DNA from: Lachnospiraceae bacterium V9D3004 | Lineage (GTDB): Bacteria; Bacillota; Clostridia; Lachnospirales; Lachnospiraceae | Assembly (NCBI GenBank): GCA_000621985.1 | Contig: JHWW01000006.1 | Location: forward strand, 1-64,000 | Direction of reading: 5' to 3' | DNA: 64,000 bases | Shown here: one piece after another, positions 45,912 to 56,000 of the stretch | Numbering within the stretch: position 1 is the stretch's first letter | Layout: every line of letters starts with the position of its first letter | Made by a program: the position numbers and the translations under genes | Notes under the pieces: model-generated | Database searches by the model: none | What the model saw: the letters and a program-made list of their open reading frames with translations, nothing else | What the model was told of the DNA's origin: nothing

Positions 45912-46766
45912 CTAGTTGTGTTTTGTCCGCATCCTGTGGTAAAAATTCGTCTTTTTCATCATAACGATCCTTGTTACAAGACTGTCCTTCTCAATATGCA
46001 GCGTTTCACCGCTCTTAATGTCGGTTATCACTCTACCGTCGGATATGATGAGTGCGGTGTCTTCTTCGGAATTCTTACCGTTAAGCAGCTTGATGCTTAT
46101 GGTGTCATCCCCACCGATTATGAAGCTTCTGTCATTAAGAGAATGAGGACACACGGCTGTTACCGCAACCGCCTCCATCTCCGGAGAGATGACCGGTCCT
46201 CCCGCAGACAGATTATAACCCGTGGAACCCGTAGGTGTTGATATTATAAGTCCGTCAGCGATGAAATTATCAAGCAGCGAACCGTTGATGCATACTTCAA
46301 AACATATGAGCTTACCGTACTCTCTCTTTGACAATACAAGGTCATTGAGCGCTCTTACTTCATACTGTTCACCGTGGCAAGTTACATTTCCCTTCAACAT
46401 CATCCTCTTCTCCGCACGGTAATTTCCGTCTATCAGATTATCTATATCCCTCCACATACAGTCAGTGTCAGATTCCGTCAGGAAGCCCACTCCACCGAGA
46501 TTGATGCCGTATAAAGGAATATTCTTCTCTGCAAGATCGTTGGCCGCCTGGATCATTGTTCCGTCTCCGCCGAGAACTATTATACAATCTGTGTCATCCG
46601 GGACAAGAGATGCATCGGTATAATATGATTTACCATTATTTTCCATTATTTTATTCTTTAATATAATACATTCACAGTCTTTTTCTTTAAGGTATCCGCA
46701 TATCTCATTTGCAAGAGAATCGGCGTTTGCCTTATCCTTATTGGCTACGATACAATATCTACGCAT
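45912..46766 (-). CDS. nadK: NAD kinase
   Basis: Phosphorylates NAD to NADP. 284 residues. Motifs: IIVLGGDGTMIQAA (GGDG site), GINLGGVGFLT, ALNDLVLSK and STPTGSTGYNLSAGGP. Its start overlaps the tlyA end by 8 bases with GGGGGAG ahead, so the two are translationally coupled. It sits where many Firmicutes have argR and recN after tlyA; both are absent here. Confidence 0.96.
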   Translation of the reverse strand: MRRYCIVANKDKANADSLANEICGYLKEKDCECIILKNKIMENNGKSYYTDASLVPDDTDCIIVLGGDGTMIQAANDLAEKNIPLYGINLGGVGFLTESDTDCMWRDIDNLIDGNYRAEKRMMLKGNVTCHGEQYEVRALNDLVLSKREYGKLICFEVCINGSLLDNFIADGLIISTPTGSTGYNLSAGGPVISPEMEAVAVTAVCPHSLNDRSFIIGGDDTISIKLLNGKNSEEDTALIISDGRVITDIKSGETLHIEKDSLVTRIVMMKKTNFYHRMRTKHN

Positions 46767-47589
46767 TATTCTCCCCCTCGAATGCCCTGCTTACGATCTC
46801 TTTTGCTTTCCCCTTATATTCATCAAATGAAACCGCTGATTCATTAATATCTTCCTCTTCACATTTTCTCATATAAAGCAGATATTCTATATTGCCTTCC
46901 GGTCCTTTGATGGGCGAATAATCAAGTCCGAGCGCCTCAAAATGATAATTTTTCATATGATCGATTATATTCTCTATAACCTCGATATGGGTCTCAGGCT
47001 CCCTTACAACGCCCTTCTTTCCAACCTTCTCCCTGCCGGCTTCGAATTGCGGCTTGATAAGACATACGATCTTCGCCCCGTCCTTCATGAGCTCATAGAC
47101 AGCGGGCATTACCTTCGTAAGCGATATAAATGCCACGTCGATCGACACAAAATCAACCTGTTCCGGCAGATCCTCTCTTGTCATATATCTTACATTGGTC
47201 TTTTCCATGCTGACTACTCTCGGATCGCTGCGAAGTTTCCATGCAAGCTGGTTCGTTCCGACATCCACCGCATACACAAGTTTTGCGCCGTTTTGAAGCA
47301 TACAGTCAGTAAAACCACCTGTTGAGGCTCCGACATCCATGCAGACCGCACCCTCAACAGGTGGATTCCATACTTCTATTGCCTTTTCAAGCTTAAGCCC
47401 TCCGCGGCTGACATATCTGAGTTTTTCGCCTTTTACGCGTATATCAACATTCTCATCAAACTTTGTGCCTGCCTTGTCTTCACGCACATCCTTAACGAAT
47501 ACGTTGCCGGACATTATGAGCGCTCTTGCTTTTTCCCTTGACTCGGCAAGCCCTCTGTTCACAAGCAATACATCAAGTCGTTCCTTCAC
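46759..47589 (-). CDS. tlyA: TlyA-family 2'-O-methyltransferase
   Basis: 276 residues. N-terminal S4 RNA-binding domain (RLDVLLVNRGLAESREKARA) and an FtsJ-like Rossmann methyltransferase (VCMDVGASTGGFTDCML). TlyA methylates rRNA cytidines and its loss gives capreomycin resistance in mycobacteria; many Firmicute homologues (YqxC) are less studied. Start codon is GTG at 47589 with AAGGAG ahead. Confidence 0.94.
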   Translation of the reverse strand: MKERLDVLLVNRGLAESREKARALIMSGNVFVKDVREDKAGTKFDENVDIRVKGEKLRYVSRGGLKLEKAIEVWNPPVEGAVCMDVGASTGGFTDCMLQNGAKLVYAVDVGTNQLAWKLRSDPRVVSMEKTNVRYMTREDLPEQVDFVSIDVAFISLTKVMPAVYELMKDGAKIVCLIKPQFEAGREKVGKKGVVREPETHIEVIENIIDHMKNYHFEALGLDYSPIKGPEGNIEYLLYMRKCEEEDINESAVSFDEYKGKAKEIVSRAFEGENNA

Positions 47590-47627
47590 TTAACCAGACT
47601 CCTTAAAATATCTCTGTTATCATTTTA

Positions 47628-49511
47628 TTACTCTGTTAACTGTCTTATTATATCAATTATACTGTCAGTATCGATCTTATTAACTTCCTTAAGAATATCG
47701 GGATCACCGTGTTCAACAAATATATCGGGAATCGAAACGGGAACGCATTTTCCTTCATAACCGATCCACTGAAGATAAGCAGCTATCTGTTGTGATATTC
47801 CACCTGCTATACTACTTTCTTCCAGTGTCACTATTATGTCATGTTCCTTCGACAGTTCACATATCAGATCCGTATCGAGCGGTTTTGCAAATCTGAGATT
47901 CACCAAAGATGAGTCGATGCCCTCTTTCTTAAGCTTTCCATAGACTTCCTCGCATTCGGCCACCATGCTTCCGAGTGCAAGAAGAAGAATTCCTCCGTCG
48001 TTATGGATAATTTCCGCCTTACCGCATTCTATATCCGAATCATATTCAGGGAGACCTTCATAAGCCGATCCTCTCGGGTATCTTACCGCGATGGGACCTT
48101 CGTGAACATTTACCGCATAATCAAGCATCTTCTCAAGCTCAGTGCCGTTTTTCGGTGCCATTACCGTAAGCCCCGGAATACTTGACAGATACGATATATC
48201 ATATATTCCCTGGTGTGTCTCGCCGTCATTTCCGACGATCCCGCCTCTGTCCACAGCGAATACCACATGTTGTCCGCTCTCGCACACATCATGGATGATC
48301 TGGTCATATGCTCTCTGTAAAAATGTAGAATAAATCGCCACAACGGGAGTCATTCCTCCCGCAGCAAGCGCCGCCGCAAATGTCACGGCATGTTCTTCCG
48401 CGATACCCACATCAAAAAATCTCGACCTGAATATTGATGAATATTCCGATAATCCCGTTCCAAGCGGCATTGCGGCACATATGCAAACGATATTCTCATT
48501 TTCTGCCGCCATCTTACACATCTTTTTACCGAATATTGCCGTATAGCTTCTTGTTTTTTTGTCAGGTGCGGGAACGGGTGCTCCGGTTCTCTTGTCGAAA
48601 GGACCTACCCCGTGGAAAAATGAAGGGTTCTCCTCTGCAAGCTTATATCCCTTTCCCTTAACGGTCTTAACATGGACGAGCACCGGTTCGTTCATCTTCA
48701 TCGCATTGTTGAATGTTGATACGAGCTCCGACACATTATGTCCGTCTACCGGTCCGATATAAGTGATTCCCATATCCTCAAAAAACATTCCCGGGATCAA
48801 AAGATGCTTTAACGAGCCTTTTGAACGTCTGACTTTTTCAATGACATTATCACCGAATCCGTGCATTTTTTTGAGATAATCTTCGATATTGTTCTTAAGA
48901 TTCTGATACTGACTTGCTGTACGGAGTTTTGTCAGGTACCTTGACATTCCTCCGACATTTTTTGATATCGACATGTTGTTATCGTTAAGAACTATGACCA
49001 TATTGGACTTAAGGAGCATAACATTGTTAAGCGCTTCAAACGCCATTCCGCCGGACAGCGAACCGTCTCCTATTACCGCGAATACTTTGTTGTTCTCTCC
49101 CTTTATCTGCCTTGCAAATGCATATCCGAGCGCGGCTGATATGGATGTGGAAGCATGTCCCGTATCAAATGCATCGCAATCACTTTCGCTCAGCTTTGGA
49201 AATCCGCTGATCCCCTCATATTGTCTGAGACTCTCCATCTGATCTCTTCTGCCTGTAAGGATCTTATGGACATAGGACTGATGCCCGACATCCCATACAA
49301 GCTTATCCTCAGGAAAATCAAGACACAGATGAAGCGCTATTGTAAGCTCCACAACACCTAAGTTCGACGCAAGATGTCCGCCCGTCTTACTCACATTATT
49401 TATAAGGCAGCGCCTGATCTCTTTTGCAAGTCTGCCGTATTCATCAGGCGATAATCCTTTTATGTCGTTAGCCTTCTTTATTTTGTCTAACGTCTCATAA
49501 CTCATAACCAT
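47628..49511 (-). CDS. dxs: 1-deoxy-D-xylulose-5-phosphate synthase
   Basis: First step of the MEP isoprenoid pathway; thiamine-diphosphate enzyme joining pyruvate and glyceraldehyde-3-phosphate. 627 residues. GHQSYVHKILTGR near residue 65, IGDGSLSGGMAFEALNN (ThDP/Mg motif), GIAEEHAVTFAAALAAGG and a transketolase C-terminal domain. ATG at 49511 has AAGGA 6 bases ahead; an ATG two codons later is an alternative. The frame runs further into ispA but lacks support. Lies 19 bases after ispA. Confidence 0.96.
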   Translation of the reverse strand: MVMSYETLDKIKKANDIKGLSPDEYGRLAKEIRRCLINNVSKTGGHLASNLGVVELTIALHLCLDFPEDKLVWDVGHQSYVHKILTGRRDQMESLRQYEGISGFPKLSESDCDAFDTGHASTSISAALGYAFARQIKGENNKVFAVIGDGSLSGGMAFEALNNVMLLKSNMVIVLNDNNMSISKNVGGMSRYLTKLRTASQYQNLKNNIEDYLKKMHGFGDNVIEKVRRSKGSLKHLLIPGMFFEDMGITYIGPVDGHNVSELVSTFNNAMKMNEPVLVHVKTVKGKGYKLAEENPSFFHGVGPFDKRTGAPVPAPDKKTRSYTAIFGKKMCKMAAENENIVCICAAMPLGTGLSEYSSIFRSRFFDVGIAEEHAVTFAAALAAGGMTPVVAIYSTFLQRAYDQIIHDVCESGQHVVFAVDRGGIVGNDGETHQGIYDISYLSSIPGLTVMAPKNGTELEKMLDYAVNVHEGPIAVRYPRGSAYEGLPEYDSDIECGKAEIIHNDGGILLLALGSMVAECEEVYGKLKKEGIDSSLVNLRFAKPLDTDLICELSKEHDIIVTLEESSIAGGISQQIAAYLQWIGYEGKCVPVSIPDIFVEHGDPDILKEVNKIDTDSIIDIIRQLTE

Positions 49512-49530
49512 AACCGTCCTTAGTTTTAGA

Positions 49531-50418
49531 TCATTTGTCTCTTGTGACAAGACTGAGTATTAATCCGCGTAAGAATTCCCCGTCTTTTCCTTCGGCAAGT
49601 TCATCAAATAATTCTATAGCTTTGTCAGTATATTCCCTGACTTTTTTCTCTGCTTCCCCAACACCCTTAAATGATGCATAGGTGGTCTTATTATTCTTTT
49701 CATCACTTCCGACAGGCTTACCGAGAACCTCCGTAGTGCTTGTTACATCAAGTATATCATCCCGTATCTGGAAAGCTATTCCTATATGATCAGCTATCAG
49801 TTCAAGTTTACGAACTTCTTCATCGGATGCTCCGGCAAGTATCCCTCCTACCATGAAGGATGCCTCAAGAAGCGCCGCAGTCTTTTTCTCATAAATGAAC
49901 TTTAACATATCCATATCCGGAATAACGCCGTTCATTTCAACGTCAACAACCTGTCCGCCCACCATTCCGTATACTCCGGCTTTCTTTGCGAGAACCTGAA
50001 GCGCTTTTGCGGATCTTTCAACGTTATCCGATCCGGTTATCGCACTGAGTGCCACTTCATAAGCATAGTTAAGAAGTGCATCTCCAGTAAGTATTCCCAT
50101 CGACTCTCCGTAGACGATATGTGTGGTCTTACGTCCTCTTCTGTAATCGTCATTATCCATCGCCGGAAGATCGTCATGAACAAGTGAATATGTGTGGATC
50201 ATTTCGATCGCAGCCATAAACGGCGCAACAACGTCAGTATTCTCTCCACCAAACATTCTGAACACTTCACTCATGATAAGCGGTCTGAGTCTCTTTCCGC
50301 CCGCCATAAGAGAATATTCCATGGCCTCGAATATTGTTTTCTGATATCCTTCTTTCCCCGGAAGATATGATTCAAGGATTTTTTCAATATTGTCGCATTT
50401 GTCTTTAATATCAGTCAT
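49531..50418 (-). CDS. ispA: farnesyl diphosphate synthase (polyprenyl synthetase)
   Basis: Condenses IPP with DMAPP and GPP. 295 residues. First Asp-rich motif HDDLPAMDND, second QIRDDILD, both complete; GGKRLRP is the substrate-binding segment. Two small residues before the first Asp motif fit a short-chain product. ATG at 50418 overlaps the xseB end by 8 bases with AAGGAAGGA ahead. Confidence 0.95.
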   Translation of the reverse strand: MTDIKDKCDNIEKILESYLPGKEGYQKTIFEAMEYSLMAGGKRLRPLIMSEVFRMFGGENTDVVAPFMAAIEMIHTYSLVHDDLPAMDNDDYRRGRKTTHIVYGESMGILTGDALLNYAYEVALSAITGSDNVERSAKALQVLAKKAGVYGMVGGQVVDVEMNGVIPDMDMLKFIYEKKTAALLEASFMVGGILAGASDEEVRKLELIADHIGIAFQIRDDILDVTSTTEVLGKPVGSDEKNNKTTYASFKGVGEAEKKVREYTDKAIELFDELAEGKDGEFLRGLILSLVTRDK

Positions 50419-50629
50419 TACTTTGTCCTTCCTTAACATTGATGAGCTTTTTCTCGACCTTATCCAGCTCACTGTTGCATGATGCCAGAAGCTTCATTCC
50501 TTTTTCGTACAGTGTAAATGAATCTTCAAGTGTCAGTTCATCACTTTCTAGTTCCGATATGATATTCTCAAGTTCCTTAAATTGTTCTTCAATTCCTGCC
50601 ATGACTGTCTCCATTTCCGAATTAATCAT
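50411..50629 (-). CDS. xseB: exodeoxyribonuclease VII small subunit
   Basis: 72 residues, helical: FKELENIISELESDELTLED, then FTLYEKGMKLLASCNSELDK, the normal XseB pattern. Joins several copies to XseA. Start overlaps the xseA stop by 8 bases with AAGGA ahead. Confidence 0.94.
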   Translation of the reverse strand: MINSEMETVMAGIEEQFKELENIISELESDELTLEDSFTLYEKGMKLLASCNSELDKVEKKLINVKEGQSND

Positions 50630-51851
50630 TCATATCCTTCGTTACCGGATCATCCTGCATTAAAACGCTTTCACATAACGCAAGTATCTTACCGTCGGAT
50701 GCCGTGATCTCAATATCTTCTCCCGGTTTTACAAGTAATACGCTTGTAAGTCCGATACCGTCTTTGTTTTTTACGTATGCATATCCACCAGATAATCTCT
50801 GAAGCGGCGATAATATCTTAAGTTTTTCAATACATACGCGTTCCCTGTTCCTGTAATACTTGATCTTATCTTTTATAAGCCTGTCCATATTATCTTCGAT
50901 ATTAATAAGATATTCTCTCTTCTGTCTTATCTTGTCTTCGGGAGTATTGTGTTCAAGCTTTGTTTTTATAAGATCATATCTGCTCTTTACAAGTGTGACT
51001 TTTCTTTCCAGATTCTTCCAGAGTATTCTTGAATACTCATCGAACCGTGAATATATTTCTGTCAGTTCTCTAACTGCCAGTTCTGCAGCAGCTGATGGTG
51101 TAGGCGCCCGCATATCAGCCGCATAATCCGACAAAGTCGTGTCTACTTCATGCCCCACAGCCGATATTACCGGTGTGTTACATTCATATACCGCTCTTAC
51201 AACCTCTTCTTCATTAAATGCGAACAGATCTTCAAAAGATCCGCCTCCGCGTCCCACGATCAATACATCAAGCCCCATTGAATCGAGATATCTTATTCCT
51301 TCGGCAATGGACTGTGCCGCTCCTTCTCCCTGAACCAATGCGGGATAAAGATATAACTGAACGTAGGGATTGCGTCTTTTGGTAATATTTATTATGTCCT
51401 GTATGGCTGCACCGGTCGCAGCCGTAACTATTCCGATCTTAGATGAATAATATGGTATTTCCTTCTTATGAACATCACTAAAGAGCCCTTCTTCGGAAAG
51501 CGTCTGTCGCAACAGCTCAAGTCTTTCATAGAGAGCTCCCTGTCCTTCTTTCATTATTCTTACTGCATATAATTGATATTTTCCATCACGTTCATATACA
51601 TTCACCGAGCCGTTAACAACTACGCTCATTCCGTCAGACATAGTAAAGTCAAGTCCGCGCCTGTTCCCGGCAAACATTACACATGAGATCCTGCTTGATG
51701 AATCTTTCAATGTAAAATATATATGACCGGATGTATGATATGTACAATTAGATATCTCGCCCCTTACCGATATACCGCTAAAAGCCATGCTTTCATCAAA
51801 CATTTTCTTCACATATCGGTTCACCTGGGCAACGGTATATATCCTGTCCAT
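50622..51851 (-). CDS. xseA: exodeoxyribonuclease VII large subunit
   Basis: 409 residues. N-terminal OB-fold (FSGISVRGEISNCTYHTSGH) and the catalytic region with DVLIVGRGGGSFEDLFAFN and PVISAVGHEVDTTLSDYAAD, then a long coiled coil. Degrades single-stranded DNA from both ends. Start shares a base with the nusB stop (TAATG). Confidence 0.96.
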   Translation of the reverse strand: MDRIYTVAQVNRYVKKMFDESMAFSGISVRGEISNCTYHTSGHIYFTLKDSSSRISCVMFAGNRRGLDFTMSDGMSVVVNGSVNVYERDGKYQLYAVRIMKEGQGALYERLELLRQTLSEEGLFSDVHKKEIPYYSSKIGIVTAATGAAIQDIINITKRRNPYVQLYLYPALVQGEGAAQSIAEGIRYLDSMGLDVLIVGRGGGSFEDLFAFNEEEVVRAVYECNTPVISAVGHEVDTTLSDYAADMRAPTPSAAAELAVRELTEIYSRFDEYSRILWKNLERKVTLVKSRYDLIKTKLEHNTPEDKIRQKREYLINIEDNMDRLIKDKIKYYRNRERVCIEKLKILSPLQRLSGGYAYVKNKDGIGLTSVLLVKPGEDIEITASDGKILALCESVLMQDDPVTKDMND

Positions 51852-52267
51852 TATTCCTCACCGGATTCTTCCACAATACCTGCAAGGATGCCATTAATAA
51901 ATGACGGAGATTTGTCCATTCCATATTGCTTCGCAAGCTCTACTGCTTCATTGATAGCCACCTTGACAGGAATATTATCATCAAATCTAATCTCATATAT
52001 GGCAATCCTGAGTATATTAAGCTCTGCATTGCCCATTCTGTTGATCTTCCAGCCTTTTGAATTATTGCTTATCAATTCATCTATCTCATCTTTATGAGAT
52101 ATTATATCTTTTAATTTGCTGCTTATCTCGCCGTATTCGGCATCTGAAGGATCTTCATCCTCACAGTTCCAATACATCTCAACGATATCATTGATCTCTT
52201 CACCGTCACGAAAACCGGCTTCAAACAGCAATTTAAAAAGGTGTTCCCTTATCTTATGCCTTGTCAT
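51851..52267 (-). CDS. nusB: transcription antitermination factor NusB
   Basis: 138 residues, all-helical. [10 protein letters not shown] at the N-terminus, then [17 protein letters not shown] and [14 protein letters not shown] at the C-terminus are standard NusB segments. Binds boxA RNA with NusE for rRNA antitermination. Follows yqhY, as in Bacillus. Confidence 0.95.
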   Translation of the reverse strand: MTRHKIREHLFKLLFEAGFRDGEEINDIVEMYWNCEDEDPSDAEYGEISSKLKDIISHKDEIDELISNNSKGWKINRMGNAELNILRIAIYEIRFDDNIPVKVAINEAVELAKQYGMDKSPSFINGILAGIVEESGEE

Positions 52268-52293
52268 ATTATTCTCCTGCCTGTCCGAGGCAC

Positions 52294-52689
52294 TTACTTT
52301 TCTACCGATAATCCGGCAATGTATACATTTATCTTCTTACAATCGAGTCCGGTCATGCTCTCAACCGACTGCTTGACTCTTTCCTGTATAAGTTTGCAGG
52401 TCGTTAAAATGTTGAACCCGTACTGGATACTTATATTCATATCGACAGTCACTTCATTTCCTTCAATGGTTGCTCTTATTCCCTTATCAAGATTCTTAAC
52501 ACCGAATTTGCCTGCGATCTCGTTGGCAACCGATCCTATCGTGGCTTCAACGCCCTTGACCTCAAGAGCCGCAAGACCTGCAATGCTTGCCACAACGCCT
52601 TCGGATATCTTAACATCCCCGAATTCATCTTTATCCTTATCGAGTGTCTTATATACCTGTTGTTCCGCAATATTATCCTTAATACTCAT
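52294..52689 (-). CDS. yqhY: Asp23/Gls24-family protein YqhY
   Basis: 131 residues. [20 protein letters not shown], then [20 protein letters not shown], and [13 protein letters not shown] are the Asp23 family core. In Bacillus, yqhY sits upstream of nusB and its loss disturbs lipid (acetyl-CoA carboxylase) control. First gene of the long operon. Confidence 0.93.
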   Translation of the reverse strand: MSIKDNIAEQQVYKTLDKDKDEFGDVKISEGVVASIAGLAALEVKGVEATIGSVANEIAGKFGVKNLDKGIRATIEGNEVTVDMNISIQYGFNILTTCKLIQERVKQSVESMTGLDCKKINVYIAGLSVEK

Positions 52690-52749
52690 AGCAACCTCCT
52701 GTATATTAATACATACCTTACGGGTTAACGTCTGTAAATCATCATCTTG

Positions 52750-52833
52750 CTCAGCACCTTGAAATTATAAGAATTCTATCTGCAAAGCAAGCTTTCCGAC
52801 TATAATTCTTATATTTGCATGGAGTTCTGAACA
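52750..52833 (-). repeat. structured intergenic repeat, copy B
   Basis: Bounded by TGTTCAG and CTGAG. Arms TATAAGAATT/AATTCTTATA and apical GGAAAG-CTTG-CTTTGC. Begins about 9 bases past the -10 box of the yqhY promoter, so it would form the very 5' end of that mRNA. Arms differ from copy A while pairing is kept. Confidence 0.75.
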
Positions 52834-52842
52834 GTTACAGTC

Positions 52843-52872
52843 ATTATAACAAACACTTACATCTTTCGTCAA
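52843..52872 (-). promoter_or_regulatory. yqhY-nusB operon promoter
   Basis: Minus-strand TTGACG (52872-52867) and TATAAT (52848-52843), 18 bases apart, directly before repeat copy B. The about 150-base leader also holds a weaker TTTACA/TATGTA pair nearer the gene. Confidence 0.82.
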
Positions 52873-52930
52873 GACGGGTGCGGAGGCTTAGCCCATGGAA
52901 CAAATAATATTGCAAAAGCGAAACTTTAAA

Positions 52931-52959
52931 AAATCCCGCCGGGTCATCCGGCGGGATTT
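52931..52959 (-). terminator. terminator of the InlB-repeat giant gene
   Basis: AAATCCCGCCGG/CCGGCGGGATTT around GTCAT, followed by TTTAAAG on the minus strand. Between it and the stop codon is another hairpin, CCCGGCA/TGCCGGG (52977-52983/53015-53021). Confidence 0.85.
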
Positions 52960-53037
52960 GCTATTTGCGGTATCTGCCCGGCAAGCATCTGCTGTGCTTA
53001 TATCATCAGGCATCTGCCGGGTAAGGGAACATTCCGG

Positions 53038-56000
53038 TTATTTTTTTACTACTACCTTACATGTACAGAACACTCCGTTCTGTGCATAGATATATATCGT
53101 ACATTTTCCTCTTCTGTGAGCTGTGATAACGCCCTTTTTGTTGACACTTGCAACTTTCTTATTCGAAGATTCATAGCAGATGTCCCTGTGCTGTCTTATC
53201 AATTTCCTGTCGTTGATCTCTTTTGCTTTCAGAGTAAATGTATGTTTCTTCGATTTTTTATTCTTCGAAAGTGTCACTTTTGTTTTGTTGACTGTTACCT
53301 TTTCGGCAACACCGTACTTCCAGTTAAGAGTGGTTCCATGTACAAGCTTTGAAGTGCATATTATCTTTTTCTTTCCTTTAACTTTCTTATAAGCAGCTAC
53401 ATAATACTTATAATACTTATTGTATCTGAGACCTGATGATACCCATCTCGTAGTTGAAGCGCCAAGCGTGGTAATGTACTTATATTTGAATATCTTATCA
53501 TCATGATTACACTCATTTCCGTAGATCATGTAACCGTCTGCGCCCTTTACCTTCTTCCACTGGAGTGTCATGGAATGATATGTGTAATCCGTAAGGCAAA
53601 GGAATACCGATCTGAATGTCGAACCCTCCACATCATCTTCCGAAGTATCCTTCTTAAACTTCGCATACAGTGTTACATCACCTGTGGCTGTCTCAGATAT
53701 AGAAGTGATCTCTTTCTTAAATGATGCATCCGAATACCATCCCACGAATTCGTATCCTTTCTTCGTGGCATCATCAAATGAGCTGGCACCGGTTCCCACC
53801 GTGTACTTTGAAGGATTCTCAGCAGAATTCTTACCTCCGTCAAGAATGTAGATTATACTGTATTCTACAGGTGTAGGCGAAGGTGAAGGAGTAGGCACAA
53901 CTGTCGGTGTAGGCGAAGGCGGAGCAACAGGTGCTATAGTCGGAGTCGTTGTTGGTGTTGCTGTAGGTACTGCAGTAGGTGCCTGTGTCGGTGTGGCTGT
54001 AGGCACTGCAGTCGGTGCAGGTGTAGCCGTTGGTGCCTCAGTCGGTGCCGGCGTCGGCGTAGCCGTTGGTGCGGGAGTTGGCGACGGCTTTGCACTGTAG
54101 TGCGCATATACTGTCTTGTCACCTTTGTCGGTTGCCGAGAATAATGTTACCTTATCTCCTCCGTTTTCCTGTGTGTACCAGCCGTTAAAGTCATATCCGT
54201 CTTTTTTGATCGCGTCGGGAGTAGTGCTGTCAAGCGATACTCCGACTCCGTATGTGTAATCGGCAGGACATCCCGTATCCGCTTTTACAGCTCCGTCAAC
54301 GATATAAGTAATATTATATTTATTAGGAGTATATTTTGCATACAATGTGATGTTACCGAAGTCTGTTGCAGCTACTCCTGCGAACTTACTGCCTGTAAAG
54401 TTCTCATTCGTATACCAGCCTTCAAATGTATAGCCGTCGTTGCCCGGATCCGCATCGCCGAAGGAATCTGCAGCGATTGCAGTTCCATATGTATAATTCG
54501 TCGGATTACCGACAGGCGCCTTACCGGTTGATACATTCTTATTGGCAACATATGTTATTGTATAATTGCCTGCTGTCCATTTAGCGGTAAGTGTAAGCGT
54601 CGCATCAACGGAATTCCATTTACCGTTCGCGATCTTGCCTGCGATATTATTCCATGAACCGTCATTGTTCACATATTTGTCAGTGCCGAGATAATAACCG
54701 TCAAATGAATAATGATCTCTTGTCGGTACAGTGATGTTCGGCATTGCCTGATCATAGGTAAGCGTTGAATTGTCGGCATTTCCGCCGGATCCTTCATTAT
54801 CGTTAAGAATAAGGTTCGCAGTCTTTGCCGTGTAACGGGCATATAATGTCTTATTACCCTTGTCGGTAGCTGAATATGATTCAACTTTACTTCCGCCTGT
54901 TACATCAGTGTACCAGCCCACAAATTCGTAACCGGTCTTATTCAGCTTATCCGGTGTTGCGGAGTTTAAAGCTACTCCCGTAGCATATGTATAATTCGCC
55001 GGATAACCCGTATCTGTTTTTACTGCACCGTCAACGTAATATGTTATGGTATATTGCTTTGGAACATATTTTGCATTAAGATTGACAGCGCCGCTGTCTG
55101 TAGCGGTAATTCCGGTAAATGCGGCATCATCAAGGTTTGCGCTCTTATGCCAGCCTTCAAATGTGTATCCGTCATCATTAGGTACCGCATCCATGATATT
55201 ACCGTTTGCATTACCTGTGACAACACCCTCTCCGTATGTATATGATGTACGTGTACCGGCTTTTGTGCTTCCTTTGACCTGACCCATATCTGCATTGTAG
55301 GTAATGTTATATTGAGCACCGGTCCAATGTGCGGTCAGAATAAGAGTCTCAATTTCCGACTTCCATTTTCCATTCGTGATCACATCTGTAACATTGTTCC
55401 AGTTTCCTTCGGAATCGACATATTGCACATTCTGATTGTTATAATATCCTGCGAATACATGGTTAGCCCTTATAGGTTTTGTTATGACCGGCATGTTGCT
55501 GTCATAAGTAAGCGTGTTATTTGAAGAACCTCCGCCTGCGCCGCCGTTATCGAGAAGCGTAAGCCCTGTAGTCTTTGGAGTATAACGCGCATATAATGTC
55601 TTCGCTCCTTTTTGACCAGCAGCAATAGTTTCCACTTTGCTTCCGTCTGTTGCATCGGTATACCATCCGATGAAATTATAACCAGTTTTCTTAATACTGT
55701 TTGGAGTGGTACTTGTTAATTCTACAGCTGTATTGTAAGTGTACTCTGCCGGATATCCGGTATCTGTCTTAGCCGTTCCGTCAACTATATATGTAATGCC
55801 GTATTTATTGGCAGTATATTTTGCATACAGAGTAATATTGTCATGGGTCGTCGCAGTTATTCCCGTGAATTTGCTGTTTGCCGCAAGTCCCGGATCGGTG
55901 TACCACCCTTCGAATGTATATCCATCATCTGTAGGTACAGCATTCTTGATATTGTCTGCAGCCGTTCCGGTTGAGACCACATCACCGTAATGATATGTTG

